A DNA stretch of 46,110 nucleotides from Bdellovibrionales bacterium GWB1_55_8 (GCA_001769835.1 MEPR01000030.1:15571-61680), one strand, 5' to 3'. Shown: positions 24,832 to 31,881, numbered from the stretch's first letter. Translations and numbers: made by a program. Notes: generated from the letters alone by a model not told the origin.

Positions 24832-25188
24832 ATGGCGGTTGAAGATCTGCAGACACGCGCGGCTGAGATGATGAAAAAGGTGCTCACAGTCGGGGTGGGC
24901 GCGATTTTCCTGACTGAAGAAAGCCTGAGGGGTCTTGTTTCCGAATTCAAACTTCCCAAAGAGCTTCTGAGCGGGATTCTGGATTCGGCATCGAAGACGA
25001 AGAATGAATTCCTGAAAACTCTTTCCGAAGATGTGCTGAGCCGGGTGAGCGAAAAATTCAACCCTGCGGAAGTCCTGCAGGAAGTCCTTTCCAGAAACGA
25101 AATTGATTTGCATATCCGGATTAATGTGCGGCCCAAGGCGAGTCCTGAAGAGGATCAGCACCCGAAAGATTCTTCTGAAACGACCTGA
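24832..25188 (+). CDS. Small helical protein, phasin-like composition
   Basis: 118 residues, ATG behind GGAGAGGG. Mostly helical and amphipathic: LQTRAAEMMKKVLTVGVGAIFL, ESLRGLVSEFKLPKELLSGIL, TKNEFLKTLSEDVLSRVSEKF, then a polar tail. The organisation resembles phasins or small membrane-associated accessory proteins, but no family can be assigned. It is the last gene of the glpX group, 12 nt after the START-like gene. Confidence 0.6.
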   Translation: MAVEDLQTRAAEMMKKVLTVGVGAIFLTEESLRGLVSEFKLPKELLSGILDSASKTKNEFLKTLSEDVLSRVSEKFNPAEVLQEVLSRNEIDLHIRINVRPKASPEEDQHPKDSSETT

Positions 25189-25275
25189 TTGACGCAGTGC
25201 TGCCTCAGTTCGGGGTTGCGAAACTGTGTTGCCCCTATTAACTTCGCGCCATTCACAAACTTGCCGTTTGTATAA

Positions 25276-25298
25276 GCCAGGAATGGGCCTGGCGTTTC
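25276..25298 (+). terminator. Weak terminator-like hairpin
   Basis: GCCAGG (25276-25281), 6-nt loop, CCTGGC (25288-25293), followed by GTTTCT. A short stem and short T-run, so a weak terminator for the glpX group at best. Confidence 0.3.
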
Positions 25299-25346
25299 TA
25301 CCGGACACCGTGCTTTTCAGCAAAATGTCCGACTACAGGGGCGTCT

Positions 25347-25916
25347 ATGTATTTACTTCTTGTTCTCTTCAGCGCGTTTTCCATCCAGGTCCAGGCCGAG
25401 CCGATTCAGAGCCTATTTGAGAAACTTCGGGACAGTGGTGAGGACTATCAGAATGAGGGCGCCGTGTGTGAGCAGGTTGCGCGGCTGGAGCTTCAGCGGG
25501 AATATCCCTCCCATTCTTATGAAATCGTGGTCGGGATCGAATACGCGAACGTCAGGCAGACGATCGGCGAGCTGGATGTCGTTGTTTTTGACCGCCATGG
25601 CCAGGCTATTCTGGTGGGCGAGGTGAAGTGCTGGAGTGACTTGCGCAAGGCGCGAAGGAAAGCGGCCCAGCAGCGCACCAGGTTCCTTGATACGATCCAG
25701 TCGGGAGCCCCGATTGATATGTTTCTTGCCTCTAATCGTTCGGTTCCGTTTCGGCGGGAGCAGTTTCAGGCGCTTTCCCGATTCATTTCGATTTCCCAGC
25801 GCGGCGGACGCAGTTTCGGTTTTGATCGGGATTTGCCAAACTCCCTTTCCGAGATGCGTGAGCTTCGCGAAACGCTTATGCAGTGCCAGGCTGCAGGCAA
25901 GTGCCGAAGGCCTTGA
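25347..25916 (+). CDS. Exported PD-(D/E)XK nuclease-like protein
   Basis: 189 residues. Signal peptide MYLLLVLFSAFSIQVQA cleaved before EPIQ. The nuclease signature is well formed: Glu42 in the first helix (CEQVARLELQREY), Asp77 in GELDVVVFD, then Glu92-Val-Lys94 in ILVGEVKCW, and a following helix DLRKARRKAAQQRTRFL. This resembles restriction-endonuclease-like domains of the Mrr/NERD or UPF0102 type. The Cys near the first helix and two near the C-terminus could form disulfides after export. Substrate not known; a periplasmic or secreted DNase is the simplest reading. Confidence 0.72.
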   Translation: MYLLLVLFSAFSIQVQAEPIQSLFEKLRDSGEDYQNEGAVCEQVARLELQREYPSHSYEIVVGIEYANVRQTIGELDVVVFDRHGQAILVGEVKCWSDLRKARRKAAQQRTRFLDTIQSGAPIDMFLASNRSVPFRREQFQALSRFISISQRGGRSFGFDRDLPNSLSEMRELRETLMQCQAAGKCRRP

Positions 25917-26208
25917 AGCACGGAAATCATGTACAGGCAGACACAGGTGTACAGAAGTTGGTCAGCCCGATGACCAGCTAATGGCGCGACTCAATCGTAA
26001 CATCGCGTAATTACGGGTTAAAATAAATCTGACACATCCGTAATCTAAACTTCTTTCCTGGCATCCTCATTGCTCTAACTCACTGCATAAGCTTTCAAGC
26101 CCGGACGGCGGCGAAGCTTTGAAGTGGCGAAGTTGATCCCAAGGTGCGCCCGTAGAAGCGCCCTCGTGGAGTTGAAGTTGAAGTGGAAGTGGAAGAGAGG
26201 AGTCCCCG
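25917..26208. other. Intergenic region with sigma-54 motif and hexamer repeats
   Basis: No gene seen. Holds an inverted repeat ATTACGG (26010-26016)/CCGTAAT (26038-26044), the sigma-54-type promoter at 26059, and five imperfect hexamers (GGAGTT, GAAGTT, GAAGTG, GAAGTG, GAAGAG; 26168-26197) that run into the ribosome site GAGAGGAG of the next gene. Confidence 0.6.
26059..26074 (+). promoter_or_regulatory. Candidate sigma-54 promoter
   Basis: TGGCATC, 4 nt, TTGCT. GG (26060-26061) and GC (26072-26073) are exactly 10 nt apart; only two of the conserved -24 positions differ from TGGCACG. Predicted start near 26085, a leader of ~124 nt. Confidence 0.5.
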
Positions 26209-26580
26209 ATGTCTGCATCTCATGACAAGACCCAGAAAGTTACGTTCGTTTACTCAAACCTTTACGAACTTTATCGCAGAGGGAAAGACGCTGCAGTTGC
26301 GTCACCCGATCCAGCTCCCGTGCTCTCTGAACCGATCGGTTTTCAAAGCAGTGGAAATGTCTTGAAGGCGCAAGATCTGCGCACGGGCGCTGCCACTGCC
26401 AAGGTGGAAGCTTACGCTCCCGCTGAATTCATCGGCAAGCGCGTGGCTAAACCCGATTTTCTGCCCCCTCGCGATACCGCTGCCATCGACAGTCTGAAGA
26501 AAAATCTCGAGCAGCTGAATGACCTGCATTCACGTCTTCGCTTCATGCTCCAGGAGCTTGAAGATCTGGTTAAAGAATAA
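26209..26580 (+). CDS. Small hypothetical protein with C-terminal coiled coil
   Basis: 123 residues, start set by GAGAGGAG seven bases before the ATG. Polar N-terminus (MSASHDKTQKVTFVYSNLYELYRRG), a Pro/Ala-rich middle, and a C-terminal helix with heptads (IDSLKKNLEQLNDLHSRLRFMLQELEDLVKE). No signal peptide. Family unknown. The long leader and candidate sigma-54 promoter suggest regulated expression. Confidence 0.65.
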   Translation: MSASHDKTQKVTFVYSNLYELYRRGKDAAVASPDPAPVLSEPIGFQSSGNVLKAQDLRTGAATAKVEAYAPAEFIGKRVAKPDFLPPRDTAAIDSLKKNLEQLNDLHSRLRFMLQELEDLVKE

Positions 26581-26593
26581 CCATGATTGCGAC

Positions 26594-26642
26594 CATTCAG
26601 CGATGTTCCACATTCGCGGAGGGACAAGTGTTTCGCTGAATG
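26594..26642. repeat. Intergenic inverted repeat, possible structured RNA
   Basis: CATTCAGCGA (26594-26603) and TCGCTGAATG (26633-26642) are perfect 10-bp arms. Inside them TGTTCC and GGGACA pair with one G-U, giving an extended two-stem fold. It follows the stop of the previous gene by 14 nt and has no T-run. Confidence 0.45.
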
Positions 26643-26693
26643 CGTCGTTGGAAACACACTGACATAACGCGATATGTCGGCTACCCTGGATAT

Positions 26694-26717
26694 ACGCCGT
26701 CCGTTTTGCGGCGTTTT
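26694..26717 (+). promoter_or_regulatory. Hairpin abutting the lipoprotein start codon
   Basis: ACGCCG (26694-26699) pairs with CGGCGT (26709-26714), then TTTT directly before ATG 26718. It could be a short terminator or a start-masking hairpin; no ribosome site is visible. Confidence 0.35.
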
Positions 26718-27008
26718 ATGATCCAACCGAGAAAACAAACAGTCGGATTCATGGAATTAGCTCTATTGGGGTGCCTGGTGTCCGGATCCCTTTTCGGATG
26801 TGAACAGGGCACCTCCATTGAATCTGCTCTCACTCAAGCTCCCGAGCCATCCAGTATTGCCATCCGGCCGGAGCCTGGTTACGTGGTGGACGACGTGCAG
26901 GTGGATGGTGTCTCGGTAGGGCCGGTAACGTCCTATACCTTTTCCAATGTGACAGCTGATCACACGATTTACGCGACTTTCAAGAAATCTGAAACTGGCG
27001 AAAAATAG
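26718..27008 (+). CDS. Small lipoprotein with InlB-type repeat
   Basis: 96 residues from ATG 26718. Signal MIQPRKQTVGFMELALLGCLVSGS with lipobox LFGC. The mature part is short: a linker, then one divergent InlB B-repeat/bacterial-repeat unit (IAIRPEPGYVVDDVQVDG, SYTFSNVTADHTIYATF). Such repeats are common in surface proteins; here a single copy on a lipid anchor. An upstream TTG-start extension to 26640 is possible but would bury the signal peptide. Confidence 0.65.
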   Translation: MIQPRKQTVGFMELALLGCLVSGSLFGCEQGTSIESALTQAPEPSSIAIRPEPGYVVDDVQVDGVSVGPVTSYTFSNVTADHTIYATFKKSETGEK

Positions 27009-27017
27009 AGGATCAAC

Positions 27018-28205
27018 TCATCCGAGTGTCCGGTCTCCTCGTCCTTTCGTGGGTACGGGGGACTCTGAAATCAGATTTTTCGGAAAATCAGGCCGTTCGG
27101 CTCTTACCCGTTCCGGTTTATGAGCCGCCTGGTAGATTTTTTTCGTGGCAAACGCGCCGAGTTTCGGAACCCTAATGACCAGCTCGCCGTCATCGTATTC
27201 TCTCGTGAGCCCCTTTGCGTCCACGGGTGCTGGCAGGGGCATGCTCTCGCTGAACGACTGAAAGGCGGCGGTTCTCTTCGTGCGCCCGTCTTCGAGTTCC
27301 AGTTTGTCCTCATTCCTGCGGTAACCTGAAAGCACGAGCGTGTCGTTCCCGCGCAGGCTCACCTTCATGTTTTCCTGCTCATATTCGGGCACGGTCACTC
27401 TTAAAACGAACGCGTCACCGGCATCTTCCAGCTCGGACCCGAGTTCGACGATCTGGTAGAAGGGGTCTTCGGCCCTGGTCTCATAAGCAGCCAGTTTCCC
27501 GGAGTTCTGCTCGCGGAGCTGGTTCAGTGATTCTGAAGCCTTGCTGTTGATGCGCTCGACGATCTGGTCATGCGAATCCACCGTGTTCTGATATCTCTCG
27601 TTGAAGCGGGTTTCGGAACTGCGAACCGCCTCGTTCGTCGTCGCGCTCATCCGCTCATATTCCTTGCGATAGGCCTGGGCTGCCTGCTCGAGTTTTTGAT
27701 TGCGATCCTGATGCTGGTTCTCAAGACGCTCGGCGTTAACCGCCTTCATCTCGGAAAGGGCCATTTCGCCTTTTTTCTGCTCATGATGGCTCATGGACAT
27801 ATTGGTGTTTTGTATGTCCTTGAGTTTCATGGTGCCCGAGCGCTCTGCCTCCATGATCGAAGTGCGGTTCTGCTGTTGGACTTCCTGTTTTCTTTTTTCC
27901 CCGTCAGCTTTGATCCGGCTTAATTCGATGTCTTGCGCCCGTTTCAAATCGCGAAGTGCTTCGTACCCTTTGGAACGCTGGTTTTCGAGCGCTGCCTGCT
28001 GTTTGGCGGATTGAGTGACCGATCGTTCCTCGTACTGCTCGCGCATATGTTCGTATCTGCTCGAGAGCTCCACTTCCGCATCCCGGAGCTGCCTTCGTGA
28101 ATCAGCCAGCGGATCATCCGAGCGAGCGGCATGGCGCTTCGGACTGTTGGCGGGTTTGGGGGTGATCGGGATCAGTTCCTTCGGATCCGTTGGTTTTATG
28201 GACAT
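27018..28205 (-). CDS. Coiled-coil/Hsp20 (alpha-crystallin) fusion protein
   Basis: 395 residues. Residues ~30-240 form a long, highly charged coiled coil (EVELSSRYEHMREQYEERS, QQAALENQRSKGYEALRDL, ERLENQHQDRNQKLEQAAQ). Residues ~264-350 are an alpha-crystallin domain: DAFVLRVTVPEYEQENMKVS, DTLVLSGYRR, AAFQSFSESMPLPAPVD and YDDGELVIRVPK, the Hsp20 ending. A basic, Pro-rich tail follows. Ordinary bacterial Hsp20 proteins are about 140-180 residues, so the coiled coil is an unusual addition that may set oligomer size or tether the chaperone. Start ATG at 28205 overlaps the stop of the upstream gene (TGATG), so the two are translationally coupled. Confidence 0.82.
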   Translation of the reverse strand: MSIKPTDPKELIPITPKPANSPKRHAARSDDPLADSRRQLRDAEVELSSRYEHMREQYEERSVTQSAKQQAALENQRSKGYEALRDLKRAQDIELSRIKADGEKRKQEVQQQNRTSIMEAERSGTMKLKDIQNTNMSMSHHEQKKGEMALSEMKAVNAERLENQHQDRNQKLEQAAQAYRKEYERMSATTNEAVRSSETRFNERYQNTVDSHDQIVERINSKASESLNQLREQNSGKLAAYETRAEDPFYQIVELGSELEDAGDAFVLRVTVPEYEQENMKVSLRGNDTLVLSGYRRNEDKLELEDGRTKRTAAFQSFSESMPLPAPVDAKGLTREYDDGELVIRVPKLGAFATKKIYQAAHKPERVRAERPDFPKNLISESPVPTKGRGDRTLG

Positions 28206-28531
28206 CAGTGATAGGTCCTCTGGCTTTCAAAGAGGTTGTTCTCGACAATGTTGAAATAAGTGCGGATCAAGCGATGGAATGATTTCTTGTCCAGATTCTC
28301 AAGGAAGGCGCGTTTACGCTCGAGCGTGGGCTGCAGGATCAGTTCCTCAATCAAGCCGTTGATGCGCTTGGTTTCAGGGGAGTCCTCCTGGAACAATGTG
28401 GCACGTTCCAGTTCGGGATCCCAAAATGCGCGGCGCACACACTCGGTGTCAAACAACACGTGGTGGCCTTGAATCGATTGATGAATCAGGTACTCAACTT
28501 CACCTAATTGACGCTTGGATACATAGATCAC
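28205..28531 (-). CDS. Small protein coupled to the Hsp20 fusion
   Basis: 108 residues, GTG start at 28531 after AAGGGGA. Sequence is helical and charged (VSKRQLGEVEYLIHQSIQG, TKRINGLIEELILQPTLERKRAFLENLDKKSFHRLIRTYF). No signal peptide, no known motif. The TGATG overlap with the Hsp20 fusion implies equal production and perhaps physical partnership. Function not recognised. Confidence 0.65.
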   Translation of the reverse strand: MIYVSKRQLGEVEYLIHQSIQGHHVLFDTECVRRAFWDPELERATLFQEDSPETKRINGLIEELILQPTLERKRAFLENLDKKSFHRLIRTYFNIVENNLFESQRTYH

Positions 28532-28539
28532 GCTGTTGT

Positions 28540-28632
28540 TCCCCTTCCTTAGGGCCTGCGTTAATGCGCAGGGATTGCGTGGACTTGAAGAGGGGCCTCT
28601 GGCCCCCCTTCCTGGGGAGCATGGGTTCCTCT
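28540..28632 (-). promoter_or_regulatory. Structured 5' leader of the Hsp20-fusion operon
   Basis: From the predicted start near 28632 the leader is ~100 nt. It can form GGGGCC/GGCCCC (28592-28597 with 28601-28606) and CCTGCG/CGCAGG (28555-28560 with 28567-28572). A CCCCTCTT segment could pair with the ribosome site GAAGGGG. RNA thermometers precede many Hsp20 genes, so a thermosensor is conceivable; folding is not computed. Confidence 0.3.
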
Positions 28633-28638
28633 TTCTCT

Positions 28639-28667
28639 AGTCTAGGCGGGCTCGGAGTTGCAGGCAA
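28639..28667 (-). promoter_or_regulatory. Candidate promoter of the small protein-Hsp20 operon
   Basis: On the minus strand TTGCCT (28667-28662), 17-nt spacer, TAGACT (28644-28639). Four of six matches in each box. No CIRCE element is visible. Confidence 0.35.
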
Positions 28668-28699
28668 GTGGCTGTCTCAAGTTTTGACACAGCGCAGAT

Positions 28700-28729
28700 T
28701 TGACTCCTCATGAATCGGGCCGGTACAAT
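28700..28729 (+). promoter_or_regulatory. Sigma-70 promoter giving a leaderless transcript
   Basis: TTGACT (28700-28705), 18-nt spacer, TACAAT (28724-28729), then 6 nt to ATG 28736. The predicted start is the A of the ATG, with no room for a ribosome site. Confidence 0.55.
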
Positions 28730-28735
28730 CAGACT

Positions 28736-29785
28736 ATGAAGAAGTCGCCCTCAAAAAAAGGCGTGGAACGAAGAAAGAAGCCCAGAGGCCGTACTGCATC
28801 GCGTCCAAAGGCTGAAGCACGCCCCGAGGCGTCAACCCAAGTCCAGGCTGGTATTCCTCGTGCTGCCCATCCCGATGTCCAGAAAGATGTCTGTCGGCAC
28901 TGTGGCAATAAAATCGGCGAGAATGATAAAGCCCTGTTCGTTGAGGAAGAGGTTGGACGGATATTCTGTTCGGAGGAGTGTATTTCGGCTTATTTTTCCC
29001 CGGACGTCCAGCGGCTTGAAAAGGAATATTTTCGCGTCGTGTCCGATGATGACCTTACGTCCAAAGAGCGAGAGCAGTATGGCCATCTGCGCTGGATCAC
29101 GCTTCAGGAGCCTGATGAAATCTGGCGCCAAAAGACGCTGAGTGGTGATTACCGCTATACGCTCATTTCGCAGTTTCAGCCGGGCAGCCGAACGATCTGG
29201 TCCGTCTGTGTTTGCCTTTTCCTGCAGGGGGAGCCCAGTTTTCTTTATCTCGCTTTTACCTCGCGCAATGCCGCAGCGGTGGATCATTACCGCAGGGGTG
29301 AGCGCATGGAGAGAATGCGAGTGGGCGCGACCGGCGGTGCAGAGGCTTACTCGAGTCCGGATAGTTCATCGAACGACGGAGAAGGCGGGGGGGCGATGGA
29401 CCGCCTGGCACCCTCCTGGACTGACGACGAAACGTTGCGCGCGCAGATTTCACAGGAGCGTAAAACCACGGATATCGATCCATCAGAATTCGCCGGGTTT
29501 TCCAAGTATTTGGAGCCGACTCTTGAGGAACCCGATGAGGTCTGGAGTATGGATCTTGGCGAACCTGAACCGGTTCGCATTTTTCAATTCATCCGGCGTT
29601 TCGAAGAACAGGGAACCGGGCCGTTCTGGTACATCATCGTTGCCAAGGAAACCGAGTCGGATGAAGAGCTCGAAGTACTTGACGCCTTCCCGACGCGCGA
29701 TCCGCAGATGGTCGACAGCTTCCGTCGTGGTGAACAGCATGTCGGTGAAATGGAACCTCCGGCAAGCTCCCGAGTGGTCCACTAA
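28736..29785 (+). CDS. Zinc-finger protein with duplicated C-terminal module
   Basis: 349 residues from ATG 28736; the TTG at 28700 is the -35 box. A very basic N-terminus (KKSPSKKGVERRKKPRGR) precedes a Cys53-x2-Cys56-x21-Cys78-x3-Cys82 zinc finger of the FCS/TRASH type (CRHCGN, IFCSEEC). Two related modules follow (about 115-190 and 255-345), each with EPDE[I/V]W, an aromatic FQF or FQP strand, a Trp-centred hydrophobic strand and a final RRGE. They recall the barrel-like PBECR/BECR fold of some phage and toxin proteins, but that is weak pattern similarity only. Cytoplasmic. Nucleic-acid binding is a reasonable guess from the basic tail and finger. Confidence 0.7.
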   Translation: MKKSPSKKGVERRKKPRGRTASRPKAEARPEASTQVQAGIPRAAHPDVQKDVCRHCGNKIGENDKALFVEEEVGRIFCSEECISAYFSPDVQRLEKEYFRVVSDDDLTSKEREQYGHLRWITLQEPDEIWRQKTLSGDYRYTLISQFQPGSRTIWSVCVCLFLQGEPSFLYLAFTSRNAAAVDHYRRGERMERMRVGATGGAEAYSSPDSSSNDGEGGGAMDRLAPSWTDDETLRAQISQERKTTDIDPSEFAGFSKYLEPTLEEPDEVWSMDLGEPEPVRIFQFIRRFEEQGTGPFWYIIVAKETESDEELEVLDAFPTRDPQMVDSFRRGEQHVGEMEPPASSRVVH

Positions 29786-29794
29786 AAATCAAGG

Positions 29795-30340
29795 TCAGCG
29801 AAATACGCCGTATGAATAAGCAGGGCAGCCGTAATAATTTCCGGCCGCCAGGCATGTTTTCATTTGTGCGAGATAAGGTTTCTCCACAATAAAGACCGCA
29901 TTGAAATTAATGTCCGGGAAGTTGGCAAACACTCCGGCCGGGCTGATCTGTATGCATTGAGCGAGGGGCGCTCCCGTCGTTAAGTCAGGCTTCGTGTAAA
30001 TGTGCTCGTCATCGACATACTGAACCGGGAAAATGCAGATCGTGTTTGAATCGCTCGTTGTTCCATGAATCTTGATATCCGCGCGTGATTCGCGTTTCTG
30101 GCAGACGGTGTATTGTCCGCTATCGTCAAATGACCAGTCATAATCCGGGACCACGTTGGGTTTGCTCGGGCAGGTAAAACCGTCATCGGTTGTTGGCGAG
30201 TCAGCGGAGACCAGAGGCCCGGTCACATAAGAACCAGCCGGAACCTTTTTCACGGATGGGACGCTCAGGTTTCCGCAGGCGCTAAGGAGCACGGTAGCTG
30301 CCAGCGCGGGAAAAAAAGATATCAGTTTTGAAGATCTCAT
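29795..30340 (-). CDS. Cys-rich lipoprotein of unknown function
   Basis: 181 residues from ATG 30340, preceded by GGAGG. Signal MRSSKLISFFPALAATVLLSACGN with the lipobox LSAC. The mature part has seven further cysteines (FTCPSKP, TVCQKRE, TICIFP, AQCIQIS, KTCLAAGNYYGCP) and ends in YSYGVFR, suggesting a disulfide-stabilised globular domain. No family recognised. A sigma-54-type promoter lies about 55 nt upstream on the same strand. Confidence 0.65.
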   Translation of the reverse strand: MRSSKLISFFPALAATVLLSACGNLSVPSVKKVPAGSYVTGPLVSADSPTTDDGFTCPSKPNVVPDYDWSFDDSGQYTVCQKRESRADIKIHGTTSDSNTICIFPVQYVDDEHIYTKPDLTTGAPLAQCIQISPAGVFANFPDINFNAVFIVEKPYLAQMKTCLAAGNYYGCPAYSYGVFR

Positions 30341-30393
30341 AAGAGCCTCCGTGAACCATTTTCGCCAGATCAAAGTGGATTTACCCCTGATAA

Positions 30394-30409
30394 AGCAAGG
30401 GATATGCCT
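30394..30409 (-). promoter_or_regulatory. Candidate sigma-54 promoter
   Basis: On the minus strand AGGCATA, 4 nt, TTGCT. The GG and GC are 10 nt apart. Predicted start near 30384, about 44 nt before the lipoprotein ATG. Confidence 0.45.
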
Positions 30410-30504
30410 GAAGTTTCCGTTCTATGTGCGCGAAAGAAAGGCCCTATTTATCGGGACGCTGGTCAGTGGGTGTAAAGGTTTTGGACAGCTGTAATCAGTG
30501 GGAG

Positions 30505-30620
30505 CATTCATACTCGGCTTACCTGAATGACCGTATAAGGCCCATTCGAACGAGGCGAGTCGAACTCGGCTTATGTGAATGGGCCAAAAAAGGTCGTTCA
30601 GTAGGGCCGAGTAATCGGCC
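30505..30620. repeat. Tandem dyads with an 18-nt direct repeat, plus a third hairpin
   Basis: Two hairpins, CATTCA/TGAATG (30505-30510, 30524-30529) and GGCCCATTC/GAATGGGCC (30539-30547, 30577-30585), share the core ACTCGGCTTA-NN-TGAATG (30512-30529 and 30564-30581). A third hairpin GGCCGA/TCGGCC lies at 30605-30620. The cores are 52 bp apart, close to five helical turns. The rest of the gap 30374-30655 shows nothing else. Confidence 0.6.
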
Positions 30621-30655
30621 TTGATGGATTTCTCGGATTTTGATCCCATTCCCTC

Positions 30656-31723
30656 ATGGAAAAATCGCTTCTGCTCCTGGTTGTCGCGGCAGCCGTCGTT
30701 TTATTTGGCTTGGGCGACGCACTTGTCCCGCTCTTGATCGCAACCTTCATGGCGTACCTTCTGCTCCCGCTCGTGAAGAAGCTCGAATCCAAGGGAATCA
30801 GCAAAGAGGCGGCAGTCGCTACGGCCCTGGCCGCCGCGCTGGTTATTGGAATAGGGGCGATTACGCTTCTGATTCCGGTTCTGATGGCGGATTTGAAGGC
30901 GTTCCTGCAGGATCTTCCCCGAATTGCGGAGACAGCGATCCAAAAGGCCGAGGACCTCGCCACGCGATTTGGATGGGAGCTTCCTCTTGGCAAGGAAGAA
31001 TTGACTGCTCAGGCCACGGCGTACTTCACGGAAATTCCCGTCGGTACCCTGAAATCTTTAGGGCTGCTTTTTGGCAAGGCCGTCACGGGCGCAGCAGGAA
31101 TGTTGCTTTCGGTTTTGAATTTCTTACTGATCCCGATCTTTTTCTTTCATCTGATATCGTACTACGAACGCATCGTGAACGAAGCCCGGGCTTTGGTGCC
31201 CCCTCGAAACCGGGTTTGGTTCGATTCCTTTCTGAGCCGTTCGAATCAGATTGTGAGCGCTTATTTCCGTGGGCAGCTTCTGGTCGCACTTCTCCTGGGT
31301 TTCCTGTATGGCGTTGGCTTTTCGATTGCCGGATTGAAGTTTGGATTCGTGATCGGTCTTTTGACCGGTCTATTGAATGTGATTCCTTATGCGGGGCCTC
31401 TGATCGGTCTTGGTCTGGCTTCCACTGTGGCTCTGGCTAATTTCGAAGGAATCGGGTCATTCCTGGGTGTGTGGGCCGTTTTCGCAGTGGTGCAGGGATT
31501 GGAGGGGTTCGTGATCACTCCCCGGATCGTGGGCGACCGCGTTGGCTTGAATGCGCTGGAAACGACGATTGCCCTGATCGTCGGCGGAAACCTCGGTGGG
31601 TTTGTGGGAATGCTGATCGCAATACCGGTAGCGGGGATTGCGAAGTTCATCCTCATTGAAAGCAAAGCGCGTTATCTGACGAGTGATCTGTACGCGGGCA
31701 CTAGCGGCCCCCGTGCTGGTTAA
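30656..31723 (+). CDS. AI-2E/PerM-family transporter
   Basis: 355 residues, about eight membrane helices. Family landmarks: the N-terminal LFGLGDALVPLLIATFMAYLL, the central LLSVLNFLLIPIFFFHLISYYERI, SAYFRGQLLVALLLGFLYGVGF and the conserved GLLTGLLNVIPYAGPLIG and GFVITPRIVGDRVGLN. Members include autoinducer-2 exporters, sodium/proton antiporters and uncharacterised permeases, so the substrate cannot be named. No good ribosome site before ATG 30656. Confidence 0.9.
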   Translation: MEKSLLLLVVAAAVVLFGLGDALVPLLIATFMAYLLLPLVKKLESKGISKEAAVATALAAALVIGIGAITLLIPVLMADLKAFLQDLPRIAETAIQKAEDLATRFGWELPLGKEELTAQATAYFTEIPVGTLKSLGLLFGKAVTGAAGMLLSVLNFLLIPIFFFHLISYYERIVNEARALVPPRNRVWFDSFLSRSNQIVSAYFRGQLLVALLLGFLYGVGFSIAGLKFGFVIGLLTGLLNVIPYAGPLIGLGLASTVALANFEGIGSFLGVWAVFAVVQGLEGFVITPRIVGDRVGLNALETTIALIVGGNLGGFVGMLIAIPVAGIAKFILIESKARYLTSDLYAGTSGPRAG

Positions 31724-31784
31724 TGCGATTCATTTCGGATAGGAGTTCAAAGCCCTAGGGCCACTTTGATCTTTTCTTGGATCA

Positions 31785-31813
31785 TTTTTTGGTGACGATT
31801 TGTCACCAAAAAA
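31785..31813. promoter_or_regulatory. Perfect 12-bp-arm dyad, likely enhancer site for sigma-54 promoter
   Basis: Arms TTTTTTGGTGAC (31785-31796) and GTCACCAAAAAA (31802-31813) with a 5-nt spacer. It ends 52 bp upstream of the -24 element at 31866. The T-run precedes and the A-run follows the stem on both strands, the opposite of a terminator. Confidence 0.6.
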
Positions 31814-31865
31814 CCCTGACAGGGTCAGAAAAACCTGAAATTTCATTAAAACACCCCCATTTTGG

Positions 31866-31881
31866 CGGCACGCGCCTTGCT
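31866..31881 (+). promoter_or_regulatory. Sigma-54 promoter, near-consensus
   Basis: CGGCACG, 4 nt, TTGCT. It differs from the consensus TGGCACG-N4-TTGCW at one position. GG (31867-31868) and GC (31879-31880) have the right 10-nt spacing. Predicted start near 31892, giving a leader of about 100 nt. Confidence 0.7.

Noticed and set aside
24253-25323. 356-codon minus-strand open frame
   Set aside because: Antisense to glpX, the START-like gene and the small helical protein, all with clear family motifs or ribosome sites.
26168-26197. CRISPR or minisatellite
   Set aside because: Only five imperfect hexamers without spacers; a simple purine-rich run before a ribosome site.
28645-28664. Sigma-54 promoter near the zinc-finger gene
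   Set aside because: GG-N10-GC spacing is right, but the -24 lacks other consensus bases and a good sigma-70 promoter lies nearer the gene.
28700-28702. TTG as start of the zinc-finger gene
   Set aside because: It is the -35 box of a TTGACT-N18-TACAAT promoter; ATG 28736 is used.
30541-30590. tRNA remnant
   Set aside because: CGAG-TCGAA-CTCG looks like a T arm, but no acceptor or anticodon arm pairs around it.
31785-31813. Terminator
   Set aside because: The T-run comes before the stem and the A-run after it on both strands, the reverse of a rho-independent terminator.
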